A stretch of DNA of 6,872 nucleotides from Bacilli bacterium (lineage in GTDB: Bacteria > Bacillota_I > Bacilli_A > RF39 > UBA660): positions 1-6,872 of the forward strand of contig JAQUFI010000063.1 in assembly GCA_028684735.1 (NCBI GenBank), written 5' to 3'. The notes beneath the pieces were generated by a model. It saw nothing but the letters and a program-made list of their open reading frames with translations. It was not told the origin of the DNA and made no database searches. Position 1 is the first letter of the stretch. Every line of letters starts with the position of its first letter. A program made the position numbers and the translations under genes. Of this stretch, positions 1 to 5,420 are shown piece after piece.

Positions 1-6
1 TATTTT

Positions 7-34
7 CCCTTCACTTTCATCAACATATTATATG
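7..34 (-). promoter_or_regulatory. Possible promoter and ribosome binding site for a gene running off the left edge
   Basis: On the minus strand a TATAAT hexamer lies at 32-27, preceded by CA so that it also reads CATATAAT. About 15 bases downstream is AAGGG (11-7), placed as a Shine-Dalgarno for a start codon just beyond position 1. No good -35 hexamer sits at 16-18 bp. The motif TTGATG occurs three times on this strand (66-61, 49-44, 23-18), none at correct -35 spacing. Inference: a divergent gene begins immediately left of the window. Confidence 0.3.
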
Positions 35-141
35 ACAAAAACACATCAACGACACTAAAACATCAATTTATTACCCAAAAATAGTAGTAATATACAATTC
101 ATATCAAACATGTTGAATATCCTATTTATAGAAATAGATAA

Positions 142-151
142 GAAGGAGGGG
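142..151 (+). promoter_or_regulatory. Ribosome binding site that fixes the start of the YjcZ-like gene
   Basis: GAAGGAGGGG is near-complementary to the 16S rRNA 3' end and ends six bases before the ATG at 158. It lies inside the longer reading frame beginning at 110, so that longer start is unlikely to be used. Confidence 0.75.
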
Positions 152-157
152 TACATA

Positions 158-322
158 ATGTTTCCTAGTGGCTATAGTTACTACGGTTTTGGTCCCTGCA
201 ATCCATGCGGTGGATACGGTGGAGGATATGGTGGCGGAACCAGTATTATTTGGATAATCATCGTAATTGCTATTATTTTCTTTATTTTTTGCAATAACCC
301 TAGACCATATCAAAAATTTTAA
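158..322 (+). CDS. YjcZ-like tiny Gly/Tyr-rich membrane protein (sporulation family)
   Basis: A 54-residue protein in two parts. Residues 5-27 are rich in Gly and Tyr (GGYGGGYGGG at 18-27) with a CNPC pair at 14-17. Residues 29-44 are a single hydrophobic membrane segment of Ile, Val and Phe, followed by a short polar tail with Cys45. This is the layout of the YjcZ family of small sporulation proteins in Bacilli, which are usually shorter (about 25-50 residues) and have a Gly/Tyr-rich head before one membrane helix. The ATG at 158 is chosen over an in-frame ATG at 110 because GGAGGGG lies at 145-151, six bases before it, while nothing like a ribosome binding site precedes 110. The role of the family is poorly known; members are found in spores or under sporulation control. 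The two extra cysteines are unusual and could allow cross-linking. A strong terminator follows directly. Confidence 0.68.
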   Translation: MFPSGYSYYGFGPCNPCGGYGGGYGGGTSIIWIIIVIAIIFFIFCNNPRPYQKF

Positions 323-336
323 TATGTTTATAATTA

Positions 337-363
337 AAAAAGTATAGCATGACTATACTTTTT
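337..363. terminator. Bidirectional intrinsic terminator between convergent genes
   Basis: Positions 337-347 pair with 353-363 to give a perfect 11-bp stem with a 5-base loop (CATGA). The core is AGTATAG/CTATACT and the base is A4/T4. The T run at 359-363 serves the plus strand, and the A run at 336-341 serves the minus strand as a T tract. It lies 14 bases after the YjcZ-like stop and 6 bases after the stop of the 260-residue minus-strand gene, so it can end both transcripts. Confidence 0.85.
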
Positions 364-369
364 ATCTTT

Positions 370-1152
370 TTATTGATTATATATTTCTTCAAAAAATTGA
401 TCAACATCACCATTAATTTGGTAGATAGCATTCTTTGAATGATCATTGGCATCAGTTACTCTAAAAGCTAAATCATTATCGTTATACTTGAAAACATTTA
501 ACATATAACCATTCTTATCAACAGTATAATATGCCGATATTAAATAATGGTCAATACCTTCATCAATAGCAATATTATTTCTATTATCAATTCTAGTAAA
601 ATTAGTCAATACTTTAGTCCTAAAAGATTCCTTAATTTCTTCACCAGTTATCGACTCATTCTTACAATCGACATTATTATTCTCTACTACACATTGTTTT
701 ACAACTACTTCACTAATATCAGCTTTATCAATAAATTCCGTTAACCAGTTATCATCTAATACATATTGATTTTCACAATAATTACCACGTGTATATGATA
801 AATAAATTTTATTAAACGGGGAACCTTCTTCAACTTGATAACGACTTATCGTAATATCCAAATCCTTGTCATAAAAATAATTTTCATCATAACAAGTTGT
901 CAATGTATCCATATATTCATTAATTTTACCTTGAGCCTTATCAAATGAAACTAGTGTATCAAAAGTTACACTATCAGTATTGATTCTTCCTTTATAATAA
1001 GAAAACAATGGTAATGGTATTCTCATGTTTTCCCCACTAATATTACTTATCTCATAATAAGATTTTAAAAAGGTTTTATTGACTAATCCCACAACTAATA
1101 CAAATCCAAAAAACAATAACAAAATGGTAAGTGGCACTATTAACTTTCTCAT
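370..1152 (-). CDS. Membrane-anchored extracytoplasmic protein of unknown function
   Basis: A 260-residue protein I do not recognise. Residues 4-24 form one strong hydrophobic segment after a short MRK head. There is no lipobox cysteine and no clear signal peptidase site, so it is best read as an uncleaved N-terminal anchor with about 235 residues outside the cell. The outer part is acidic, rich in Asn, Asp and Tyr, with no repeats and no recognisable catalytic motif. Four cysteines (87, 126, 154, 163) could form two disulfides if it is exposed. The ATG at 1152 is preceded by AAAGGAG with 5-base spacing. An extended -10 promoter lies immediately upstream, so it can be transcribed alone, though read-through from the PLC-like gene 92 bases away is possible because I see no strong terminator between them. 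That it is a real gene is well supported; no function is assigned. Confidence 0.8.
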   Translation of the reverse strand: MRKLIVPLTILLLFFGFVLVVGLVNKTFLKSYYEISNISGENMRIPLPLFSYYKGRINTDSVTFDTLVSFDKAQGKINEYMDTLTTCYDENYFYDKDLDITISRYQVEEGSPFNKIYLSYTRGNYCENQYVLDDNWLTEFIDKADISEVVVKQCVVENNNVDCKNESITGEEIKESFRTKVLTNFTRIDNRNNIAIDEGIDHYLISAYYTVDKNGYMLNVFKYNDNDLAFRVTDANDHSKNAIYQINGDVDQFFEEIYNQ

Positions 1153-1182
1153 ATATTCTCCTTTATACTATTCTTCTCTAAC

Positions 1183-1191
1183 ATTATATCA
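1183..1191 (-). promoter_or_regulatory. Extended -10 promoter of the 260-residue membrane protein gene
   Basis: On the minus strand TGATATAAT reads from 1191 to 1183: a TG extension, one base, then a perfect TATAAT. The expected start near 1176 gives a leader of about 24 bases that includes the AAAGGAG site. The -35 region at 17 bp spacing (TATAAA) is weak, as is common when the TG extension is present. A 15-bp palindrome lies just upstream. Confidence 0.65.
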
Positions 1192-1209
1192 TGTATATAA
1201 CTATTTTTA

Positions 1210-1224
1210 TATTGATTATCAATA
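1210..1224. promoter_or_regulatory. Perfect 7-1-7 inverted repeat, candidate operator
   Basis: TATTGAT-T-ATCAATA is a perfect inverted repeat of two 7-base arms around one base. It sits at the -35 position and just upstream of it, relative to the promoter of the gene at 370-1152. The 7-1-7 geometry is that of Fur-family boxes (Fur, PerR, Zur), but the bases do not match any of those consensus sequences closely. Background AT-richness makes some palindromes likely by chance, so the operator role is a suggestion. Confidence 0.3.
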
Positions 1225-1244
1225 CATAAAACATTAAATTATAT

Positions 1245-1970
1245 TTAATTCGTTTTTTCATTATTTACTTCTAATTCATTGATTTTGATAATAACATAGT
1301 CACAGCACTCATCAAAAATTTTATTTAGTTCATCATGTGTAAGCAAATTATATTGATACTTAAATACTTTTTCTTTAAACGTTAACTTATTAGTTTTTTT
1401 GAATTTCCCATTAAGATAACTTATTCTACGCCTTACTAATTCTTCATTTAAAAAAGGTGGACATAAATATTTAATATTATTTATTATTTTTTCAGAATCA
1501 CCAATAATAATATCATCATAATTATCAAGTATATATTTTCCGTATAACTCAAAGTCTAAATGTTTATATTTTTGTTTATCAATTTGCTTCTTATTTGGTT
1601 TAATCATTTTAACCTTATTATTATTAAGTTTGACTCCAACAACATCTTTTTTTTCATTCTTAACCCAGCATTTAGAATAAACAATCCCATTATAATAATT
1701 ATCGGTTAATAAATGAGCATAATACCCTAGGATTAATGAGTTATGTAAATGATTTTGATATGTCTTTAAAAAACGTTCAATATCTATTTTATTTTCCGAA
1801 GGACATTGTTCCCATTTTTGAGTTCCATAAAAATGAGCATCAAACCTAGATATCGAAGTCTTATTATTAACATCAGGTATTAAACTACCATAGAAGAATA
1901 AATCCTTATCGATGTTTATTTTCTTACTAATTTTGTTTGCTAGCGCTAAATGGATTGACCAACTTGGCAT
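1245..1970 (-). CDS. Putative zinc-dependent phospholipase C-like protein
   Basis: A 241-residue soluble protein with no signal peptide. Its N-terminal half resembles the zinc-dependent phospholipase C family (Zn_dep_PLPC): MPSWSIHLALANKI at the start, then FYGSLIPDVN at 26-35, DAHFYG at 44-49 and LGYYAHLLTD at 81-90. The residues that would bind metal are spaced as in that family: His7, Asp33, His46, His86-x3-Asp90 and His137-x3-Glu141. In Bacillus cereus phospholipase C a further His lies shortly after the His-x3-Asp pair; I cannot place an equivalent here, so one zinc site may be altered. Unlike secreted phospholipases it would stay in the cytoplasm. Many such short uncharacterised members occur in Bacillota and their substrate is unknown. 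The C-terminal third is Lys/Asn-rich and less recognisable. AGGAGGT sits 5 bases before the ATG. An alternative reading is an HD-like metal hydrolase, which fits the motifs less well. Confidence 0.65.
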   Translation of the reverse strand: MPSWSIHLALANKISKKINIDKDLFFYGSLIPDVNNKTSISRFDAHFYGTQKWEQCPSENKIDIERFLKTYQNHLHNSLILGYYAHLLTDNYYNGIVYSKCWVKNEKKDVVGVKLNNNKVKMIKPNKKQIDKQKYKHLDFELYGKYILDNYDDIIIGDSEKIINNIKYLCPPFLNEELVRRRISYLNGKFKKTNKLTFKEKVFKYQYNLLTHDELNKIFDECCDYVIIKINELEVNNEKTN

Positions 1971-1990
1971 TGTATACCTCCTATGCCTTA

Positions 1991-1999
1991 ATTATATCA
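1991..1999 (-). promoter_or_regulatory. Extended -10 promoter of the PLC-like gene
   Basis: TGATATAAT reads from 1999 to 1991 on the minus strand, identical to the element in front of the next gene downstream. A TTGATT hexamer lies at 2022-2017 but with a long 20-bp spacer, so the TG extension probably does most of the work. The expected start is near 1984, only 1-2 bases before the AGGAGGT at 1982-1976, giving a very short leader. The spacer contains AAAAC/GTTTT arms (2001-2005 and 2012-2016). Confidence 0.55.
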
Positions 2000-2026
2000 C
2001 AAAACTTTTTTGTTTTAATCAACTAT

Positions 2027-2059
2027 AAAAAAGAAGGGTATGGCTACCAAGAGCCACCC
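2027..2059 (-). terminator. Terminator built into the stop codon of the DUF2207 gene
   Basis: In the minus-strand transcript TGGCT (2056-2052) pairs with AGCCA (2045-2041) around a 6-base loop. GGG (2059-2057) pairs with CCC (2038-2036) across a 2-base bulge. A U-rich tail follows (TTCTTTTTT, 2035-2027). The 5' arm is made of the last Gly and Ser codons, and the loop contains the Trp codon and the start of the TAG stop (2046-2044). The gene and its terminator therefore overlap, which separates the lemA operon from the PLC-like gene in very little space. Confidence 0.7.
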
Positions 2060-4017
2060 CCACCTCCTCCAGAACCTCCGCCTGATGACCCACCACCAGA
2101 AGAACCTGATGAACTGGATGATGCAGAACTCGATGCTGAAGCCATTGTTGAATTCATAAAACTACTAAATGTAACCACATCAAATGTTGAATAACCATCA
2201 TACCAGTTTGGCGCTTGCATTGATATTGATTCAAATTTTTTAATCCATTTACTAGAAACACCAAGAACATATGTAAATGGTAATATATCATAAAAGTAAG
2301 TTGGATTTTTCATAACCATTGCTTCAAGGTTTTGTTTTTCAGCTGTTTCTAAAAACCTTTTAAAACCTCTAATTTTACCTAATATTTCATTTCCATATTT
2401 GGTACGTTTAGGCATGGCTTTAAATAATATTATCATCACTAAAATACAAACTAATCCGATCATATATATTTTCAGATATAACGGTTCATCTAATAACATA
2501 GGCAAAACCATAATTGCCCATGGCATTCCGCCAAAGCCTAATCCCCAAATTAATCCAAATATTTTTTCATAAACTGATGTCTTACTAAAAACCATAGCGA
2601 ATAAAAATGAAAAACCAATTCCAGGAAAAAATAAAGTAGGAATCAACCATCCGATACCCTCACCAGAATCAAGAGAAGGTTTTATCGTAATTAATACAAA
2701 AGTTATGACAATCATCATTATTACTAAAGCTCTTTTTCCTAAAGATGATTTTTCAAATATTTTTTCTTTGTTTTCTTTATTGTTAATATTAGACATAATA
2801 TTATTAATCGTACGATAAAAATGATTTTGTAAATCAAGTGCTGTTACTTCTCTTATTTCAGAATTATCATCATCTAATCTTTTTTGGGGGTCCTTTATAT
2901 AATCTATCATTTCAGAAAAATTAATCGCTGAATTTTTATGTGCGAATAATCCTTTTAAAAATAATTCTTCATTGATATTATCGCCGTCATAATCTTTTAA
3001 TTTTATAATCTTAAAACTTTTTATTTTTGAAAATAAAACTTTATTTTCTGTTTCTGCTATTTTAAGATAACCTTTATTTGCAAGGTATATTAATAAAGAT
3101 ACAACATCTTTACGATCAACTCTTCCTTTATATAAAAAGCCTATCTCAGCACTATTAAAGCCCTCTGGTGGGTAAAATTCAACTGTTTCGATAACTTGGT
3201 TATCCTTACCGTATCTATACCATAAAAGGAAAGTTATCAATGCGAATACAATAGGTAATACCATAGATAACAAGACAATTAAATCATCTCCATTATCAGC
3301 AACAACAAAATATCCCTCTGGTAATTCAAGTCTAACAGTTATTGCTTCACCTGGATTTAGGTCACCTTTATAAATACCCGTAATTATATTTCCATCAACT
3401 TGGTATAATATATTATCACTATTAGTCAATCCTCTTCGTCCACTTGAAAAACCAAGCTTCGAAGCATCAAATTCCTTGGGCATCGTTATTTTAAAACTTA
3501 CGTCACTAATAATCGTATCCCATTCATTACCAATGATATTAAAATAGAATTCATCATAATCTTTACTCTTATCTTTTCCAATATTATATAAATAACTAAT
3601 CGCATAATCTTTACTACCCGTTAAAGTCTGATTAGGATTTCCAATTTTAATAACCCTATATCCTGATTCATTAGATATCGTATATTGTTCATCAACAGTT
3701 ATATTTTTTACGGTAGCACGATTACGATTACTAGTACCATCTAATCTAACTATTTCATTTCTAAGTGGTATTTTTCTAAATATCCCATGTTTTTCAATAT
3801 TAAAATAAGCACCTATTCGTTCCTTAATATTAAAACTATTGTTTTCATTTACCGTTATATCAATATCATAACTATTTATTGTATATTCATACAAAGCATT
3901 CTCTCTAATATCTATATCAGATTCAATGATTAAAGAATTCTGAGCATAAACGTTTGAATTTAAAAATATACATAATAGAATAACAAGAAGTAAAGAAATT
4001 CTTTTAAAACATTTCAT
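2044..4017 (-). CDS. DUF2207 family membrane protein with Gly-rich C-terminal tail
   Basis: A 657-residue envelope protein. Residues 1-25 are a signal peptide with probable cleavage after VYA25. Residues 45-235 match the extracytoplasmic DUF2207 domain (YDIDITVNENNSFNIKE at 50-66, HGIFRKIPL at 77-85). A first membrane helix spans about 245-266, ending in WYRYGKD. A cytoplasmic segment follows with the family motif PPEGFNSAEIGFLYKGRVDR (283-302). Four more helices lie at about 429-445, 456-477, 485-508 and 513-534. A conserved C-terminal segment (GFKRFLETAEKQ at 551-562, LPFTYVLGVSSKW at 579-591) leads to a Ser-rich then Gly-rich tail (627-657) ending GGGSW, typical of the family. The biochemical role is unknown. 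Genes of this family commonly sit beside lemA, as here, which suggests a shared envelope function. The ATG is 12 bases after the lemA stop, with GGGAGGA overlapping that stop, so the two are probably translationally coupled. Confidence 0.9.
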   Translation of the reverse strand: MKCFKRISLLLVILLCIFLNSNVYAQNSLIIESDIDIRENALYEYTINSYDIDITVNENNSFNIKERIGAYFNIEKHGIFRKIPLRNEIVRLDGTSNRNRATVKNITVDEQYTISNESGYRVIKIGNPNQTLTGSKDYAISYLYNIGKDKSKDYDEFYFNIIGNEWDTIISDVSFKITMPKEFDASKLGFSSGRRGLTNSDNILYQVDGNIITGIYKGDLNPGEAITVRLELPEGYFVVADNGDDLIVLLSMVLPIVFALITFLLWYRYGKDNQVIETVEFYPPEGFNSAEIGFLYKGRVDRKDVVSLLIYLANKGYLKIAETENKVLFSKIKSFKIIKLKDYDGDNINEELFLKGLFAHKNSAINFSEMIDYIKDPQKRLDDDNSEIREVTALDLQNHFYRTINNIMSNINNKENKEKIFEKSSLGKRALVIMMIVITFVLITIKPSLDSGEGIGWLIPTLFFPGIGFSFLFAMVFSKTSVYEKIFGLIWGLGFGGMPWAIMVLPMLLDEPLYLKIYMIGLVCILVMIILFKAMPKRTKYGNEILGKIRGFKRFLETAEKQNLEAMVMKNPTYFYDILPFTYVLGVSSKWIKKFESISMQAPNWYDGYSTFDVVTFSSFMNSTMASASSSASSSSSGSSGGGSSGGGSGGGGGGSW

Positions 4018-4023
4018 TTATAA

Positions 4024-4030
4024 TCCTCCC
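4024..4030 (-). promoter_or_regulatory. Ribosome binding site of the DUF2207 gene overlapping the lemA stop
   Basis: GGGAGGA reads from 4030 to 4024 on the minus strand, six bases before the ATG at 4017. Its first G is the last base of the lemA TAG stop (4032-4030). This arrangement supports coupled translation of the pair. Confidence 0.8.
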
Positions 4031-4578
4031 TACATTTCTACTTTAATACTTTTTCTTTCATCTTCCGTTGCCTCAAACATTTTTTTAATTTTATAACCTA
4101 ATATACTTGCTATAATATTACTTGGAAACATTTGAACTTTATCATTAAAGATTCTTACTGAGCCATTATAATATTTTCTTGAATTAGCAATATCATTCTC
4201 TACTTGAGTTAGTTGTGAACTTAAATCTAAAAAGTTCTGATTAGCTTTTAATTCAGGATAACTTTCAGCTAAAAGCATCAACTTAGAGATACTTGCCTTT
4301 AATTTCTCATTAGTATTAATCTTATCACTCGTATTCATCGTATCATAATTATTATTTCTTAAACTAATAACCTCTTCTAAAGTATCCTTTTCATGCTTCG
4401 CATAACCTTTTACTGTTTCCACAATATTAGGAATTAGATCCCATCTTTTCTTTAAGTAGACATCCATTGTTGAAAAAGCTTCACTCACAATATTATTTAA
4501 TTTAATAAAACTATTGTAAGTTAAAGCACCATAAACAATTACCACCATAATAATTCCTAAAACAATATAACTCCACAT
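4030..4578 (-). CDS. lemA: LemA family protein
   Basis: A 182-residue protein, the usual length for LemA. A single N-terminal membrane helix (about 4-20, no cleavage site) anchors a mainly helical, coiled-coil domain. Family signatures are clear: YNSFIKLNN at 21-29, KKRWDLIPNIVETVKGYAKH at 43-62, and near the C-terminus a YYNGSVRIFNDKVQMFPSNI run (the family's YNxxVxxFP motif). LemA folds as a bundle of long helices and its molecular role in bacteria is not established; in Listeria it was first noted as the source of a presented peptide. It is paired with a DUF2207 gene 12 bases downstream, a recurring partnership. The ATG is preceded by AAAAGGAGG with 7-base spacing. Transcription probably begins upstream of the small ORF at 4606-4671, making that ORF the first cistron. 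Confidence 0.93.
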   Translation of the reverse strand: MWSYIVLGIIMVVIVYGALTYNSFIKLNNIVSEAFSTMDVYLKKRWDLIPNIVETVKGYAKHEKDTLEEVISLRNNNYDTMNTSDKINTNEKLKASISKLMLLAESYPELKANQNFLDLSSQLTQVENDIANSRKYYNGSVRIFNDKVQMFPSNIIASILGYKIKKMFEATEDERKSIKVEM

Positions 4579-4605
4579 AAATACTCCTCCTTTTATATTA
4601 TTATT

Positions 4606-4671
4606 TTATTCTTGATTAATAAACCTAATCGCTTGCTTCTTAAATGCGCCATTTAATTGATTTATATTCAA
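4606..4671 (-). CDS. Small 21-codon ORF leading the lemA operon
   Basis: A TTG-initiated frame of 21 codons and a TAA stop. The predicted peptide begins MNINQLNGAF, continues KKQAI and ends RFINQE. It is supported by signals rather than similarity. An extended -10 promoter lies about 23 bases before the Shine-Dalgarno, GAGGTGA sits 4 bases before the TTG, and the ORF ends 27 bases before the lemA start, leaving room for lemA's own AGGAGG. The peptide is mildly cationic in the middle, with Ile, Leu, Ala and Phe residues at a spacing compatible with an amphipathic helix, so it could be a membrane-surface peptide. It could instead be a regulatory leader peptide: the RNA near its end can form only a weak 5-bp hairpin (4630-4626 with 4618-4614), so classical attenuation is not evident. 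I know no homologue. Too short to be trusted without conservation data. Confidence 0.45.
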   Translation of the reverse strand: MNINQLNGAFKKQAIRFINQE

Positions 4672-4693
4672 ATCATCACCTCTTCATACCTTA

Positions 4694-4709
4694 TGTCATA
4701 ATTATAACA
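4694..4709. promoter_or_regulatory. Imperfect 16-bp palindrome covering the lemA operon -10 box
   Basis: TGTCATAATTATAACA equals its reverse complement except at one symmetric base pair (position 4 against 13). Since TATAAT itself is partly self-complementary when followed by TA, part of this symmetry comes free with the promoter. The flanking TGT/ACA arms are the informative part. A repressor site is possible but unproven. Confidence 0.2.
4701..4709 (-). promoter_or_regulatory. Extended -10 promoter of the small ORF-lemA-DUF2207 operon
   Basis: TGTTATAAT reads from 4709 to 4701 on the minus strand, a TG extension and perfect TATAAT. A TTGTAT lies at 4732-4727 with a long 20-bp spacer, and A/T tracts fill the region between. 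The expected start near 4694 puts the GAGGTGA site about 12 bases into the transcript. The -10 is embedded in an imperfect 16-bp palindrome. Confidence 0.6.
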
Positions 4710-4762
4710 CTGATTGATTTTTTTTAATACAAATACTTTTTTAAATTATTCTTAATTTAATT

Positions 4763-4800
4763 AAAAAATAGTTTCCTTCAGTATTTGAAGAAAACTATTT
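4763..4800 (-). terminator. Intrinsic terminator of tRNA-Trp
   Basis: On the minus strand, positions 4800-4786 pair with 4780-4766 to give a 15-bp stem (one G-U pair) with a 5-base loop, followed by a T run at 4768-4763. It starts 10 bases after the tRNA CCA end. The plus strand lacks a T run after the stem, so it works in one direction only and insulates the tRNA from the lemA operon promoter. Confidence 0.9.
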
Positions 4801-4810
4801 AATATCCTTA

Positions 4811-4884
4811 TGGCAGGGGTGGCAGGAGTTGAACCCACATGAACGGTTTTGGAGACCGTCATTCTACCATTGAATCACACCCCT
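4811..4884 (-). tRNA. tRNA-Trp (anticodon CCA)
   Basis: A complete 74-base cloverleaf including an encoded 3' CCA. The acceptor stem AGGGGTG (4884-4878) pairs with CACCCCT (4821-4815), and the discriminator base is G (4814). The D arm is ATTC/GAAT around AATGGTA. The anticodon stem ACGGT/ACCGT encloses loop CTCCAAA, giving anticodon CCA. The variable loop is 4 bases and the T loop is TTCAACT. Anticodon CCA reads UGG only, consistent with the standard stop use of UGA in the genes here. It has its own promoter and terminator and is not part of a tRNA cluster. Confidence 0.97.
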
Positions 4885-4894
4885 AGGTAAGAAG

Positions 4895-4923
4895 ATTATA
4901 GCATAATCAATTAATTTATTCAA
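4895..4923 (-). promoter_or_regulatory. Promoter of tRNA-Trp
   Basis: Minus-strand TTGAAT (4923-4918) and TATAAT (4900-4895) are separated by exactly 17 bp, with TG at 4903-4902 extending the -10. The start is expected near 4888, a few bases before the tRNA 5' end. This is the best-formed promoter in the window, as expected for a stable RNA gene. Confidence 0.85.
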
Positions 4924-4962
4924 CTATAAACTTTTAAAACATATAATTAATTAGGTGATTTT

Positions 4963-5391
4963 ATGAATATTATTCAATTTACAACTAAAGAAAGAGATTT
5001 ACTAGCTAGACTAATGCGAGCAGAAGCTGTTGGTGAAGGTGAGTTAGGGATGTTGATGGTTGGAAATGTTGGTGTTAATCGTGTCTTAGCTGATTGTTTA
5101 ACCTTCACAAATATTAGAACCATTACCCAGATGATTAATCAAGATCCTGGTGGTTTTAGTGGTCCAGATAGTCCTTTATTTTTTAGTAATCCAACCACGG
5201 CTGAACGTAACCTAGCAGATCGTATCCTCAAAGGAGAATACTATTATCCAGCTACTCACTCTTTATGGTTCTATGCACCTCAAGAAGACGAAGACTGTAG
5301 TCCAGAATGGTGGGAACAACCCTTAAGTGGAAAATATAAAAATCACTGTTTTTATATTCCTAGACCCGACGTATGTAGTAAAATAAGATAA
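4963..5391 (+). CDS. cwlJ: CwlJ-type spore cortex-lytic hydrolase (SleB/CwlJ family)
   Basis: A 142-residue protein, the length of Bacillus subtilis CwlJ, covering essentially only the Hydrolase_2 (SleB/CwlJ) catalytic domain. The core motif LARLMRAEAVGEGELGMLMV (14-33) carries the catalytic Glu21; VGNVGVNRV (33-41), FSGPDSPLFF (65-74), ATHSLWFYAP (97-106) and HCFYIPRP (128-135) are further family positions. These enzymes degrade muramic-lactam peptidoglycan in the spore cortex during germination. There is no signal peptide or peptidoglycan-binding domain, which separates CwlJ from SleB and fits delivery from the mother cell side into the coat. An in-frame TAA at 4948-4950 and AGGTG at 4953-4957 confirm the start. 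In B. subtilis CwlJ needs GerQ; no gerQ is seen here. The gene stands alone, divergent from tRNA-Trp and convergent with the LysM amidase. By eye it is richer in G+C than the lemA side. Confidence 0.92.
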   Translation: MNIIQFTTKERDLLARLMRAEAVGEGELGMLMVGNVGVNRVLADCLTFTNIRTITQMINQDPGGFSGPDSPLFFSNPTTAERNLADRILKGEYYYPATHSLWFYAPQEDEDCSPEWWEQPLSGKYKNHCFYIPRPDVCSKIR

Positions 5392-5392
5392 C

Positions 5393-5417
5393 AAAAACAC
5401 ATTAAATGTGTTTTTTT
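5393..5417. terminator. Bidirectional terminator between cwlJ and the LysM amidase
   Basis: Positions 5393-5402 pair with 5406-5415 (AAAAACACAT/ATGTGTTTTT), a 10-bp stem with a 3-base loop. The T run at 5411-5417 ends cwlJ transcripts and the A run at 5393-5397 gives the minus-strand T tract. It fills almost all of the 29 bases between the two convergent stop codons. Confidence 0.85.
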
Positions 5418-5420
5418 GTG

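Noticed and set aside
112..140. TTGAAT-like and TAGATA-like hexamers, and CATATCAA at 100-107, as a promoter for the YjcZ-like gene
   Set aside because: The first pair would start transcription inside the ribosome binding site. CATATCAA matches a SigE -10 at only about five of eight positions with no solid -35.
110..157. Longer start (ATG at 110) for the YjcZ-like protein
   Set aside because: No ribosome binding site precedes 110, and the strong GGAGGGG would lie inside the coding region. The extra residues do not fit the family.
122..313. Minus-strand 63-residue frame opposite the YjcZ-like gene
   Set aside because: It is antisense to a gene with a strong ribosome binding site and family-like sequence, and has no ribosome binding site of its own.
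547..744. Plus-strand 65-residue frame inside the 260-residue gene
   Set aside because: It has low-complexity Ile/Asn/Phe/Tyr content and no ribosome binding site, and is covered by a well-supported minus-strand gene.
1233..1249. ATTAAAT-TAT-ATTTAAT inverted repeat at the end of the PLC-like gene as a terminator
   Set aside because: The stem is entirely A-T and no T run follows, so it is unlikely to stop transcription and is expected by chance in such AT-rich DNA.
1937..2194. Plus-strand 85-residue Pro/Glu/Asp-rich frame
   Set aside because: The PPPPPPEPPP run is simply the antisense reading of the glycine-rich tail codons of the DUF2207 gene. The frame also overlaps the start of the PLC-like gene and two regulatory elements.
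4674..4676. ATG just upstream of the small ORF start on the minus strand
   Set aside because: It is followed by ATT and then TGA, so it encodes only two residues. The TTG at 4671 is the only start giving a frame.
4606..4710. T-box or other riboswitch in the lemA operon leader
   Set aside because: The leader is under 30 bases before the small ORF. There is no T-box motif, no strong hairpin and no terminator before lemA.
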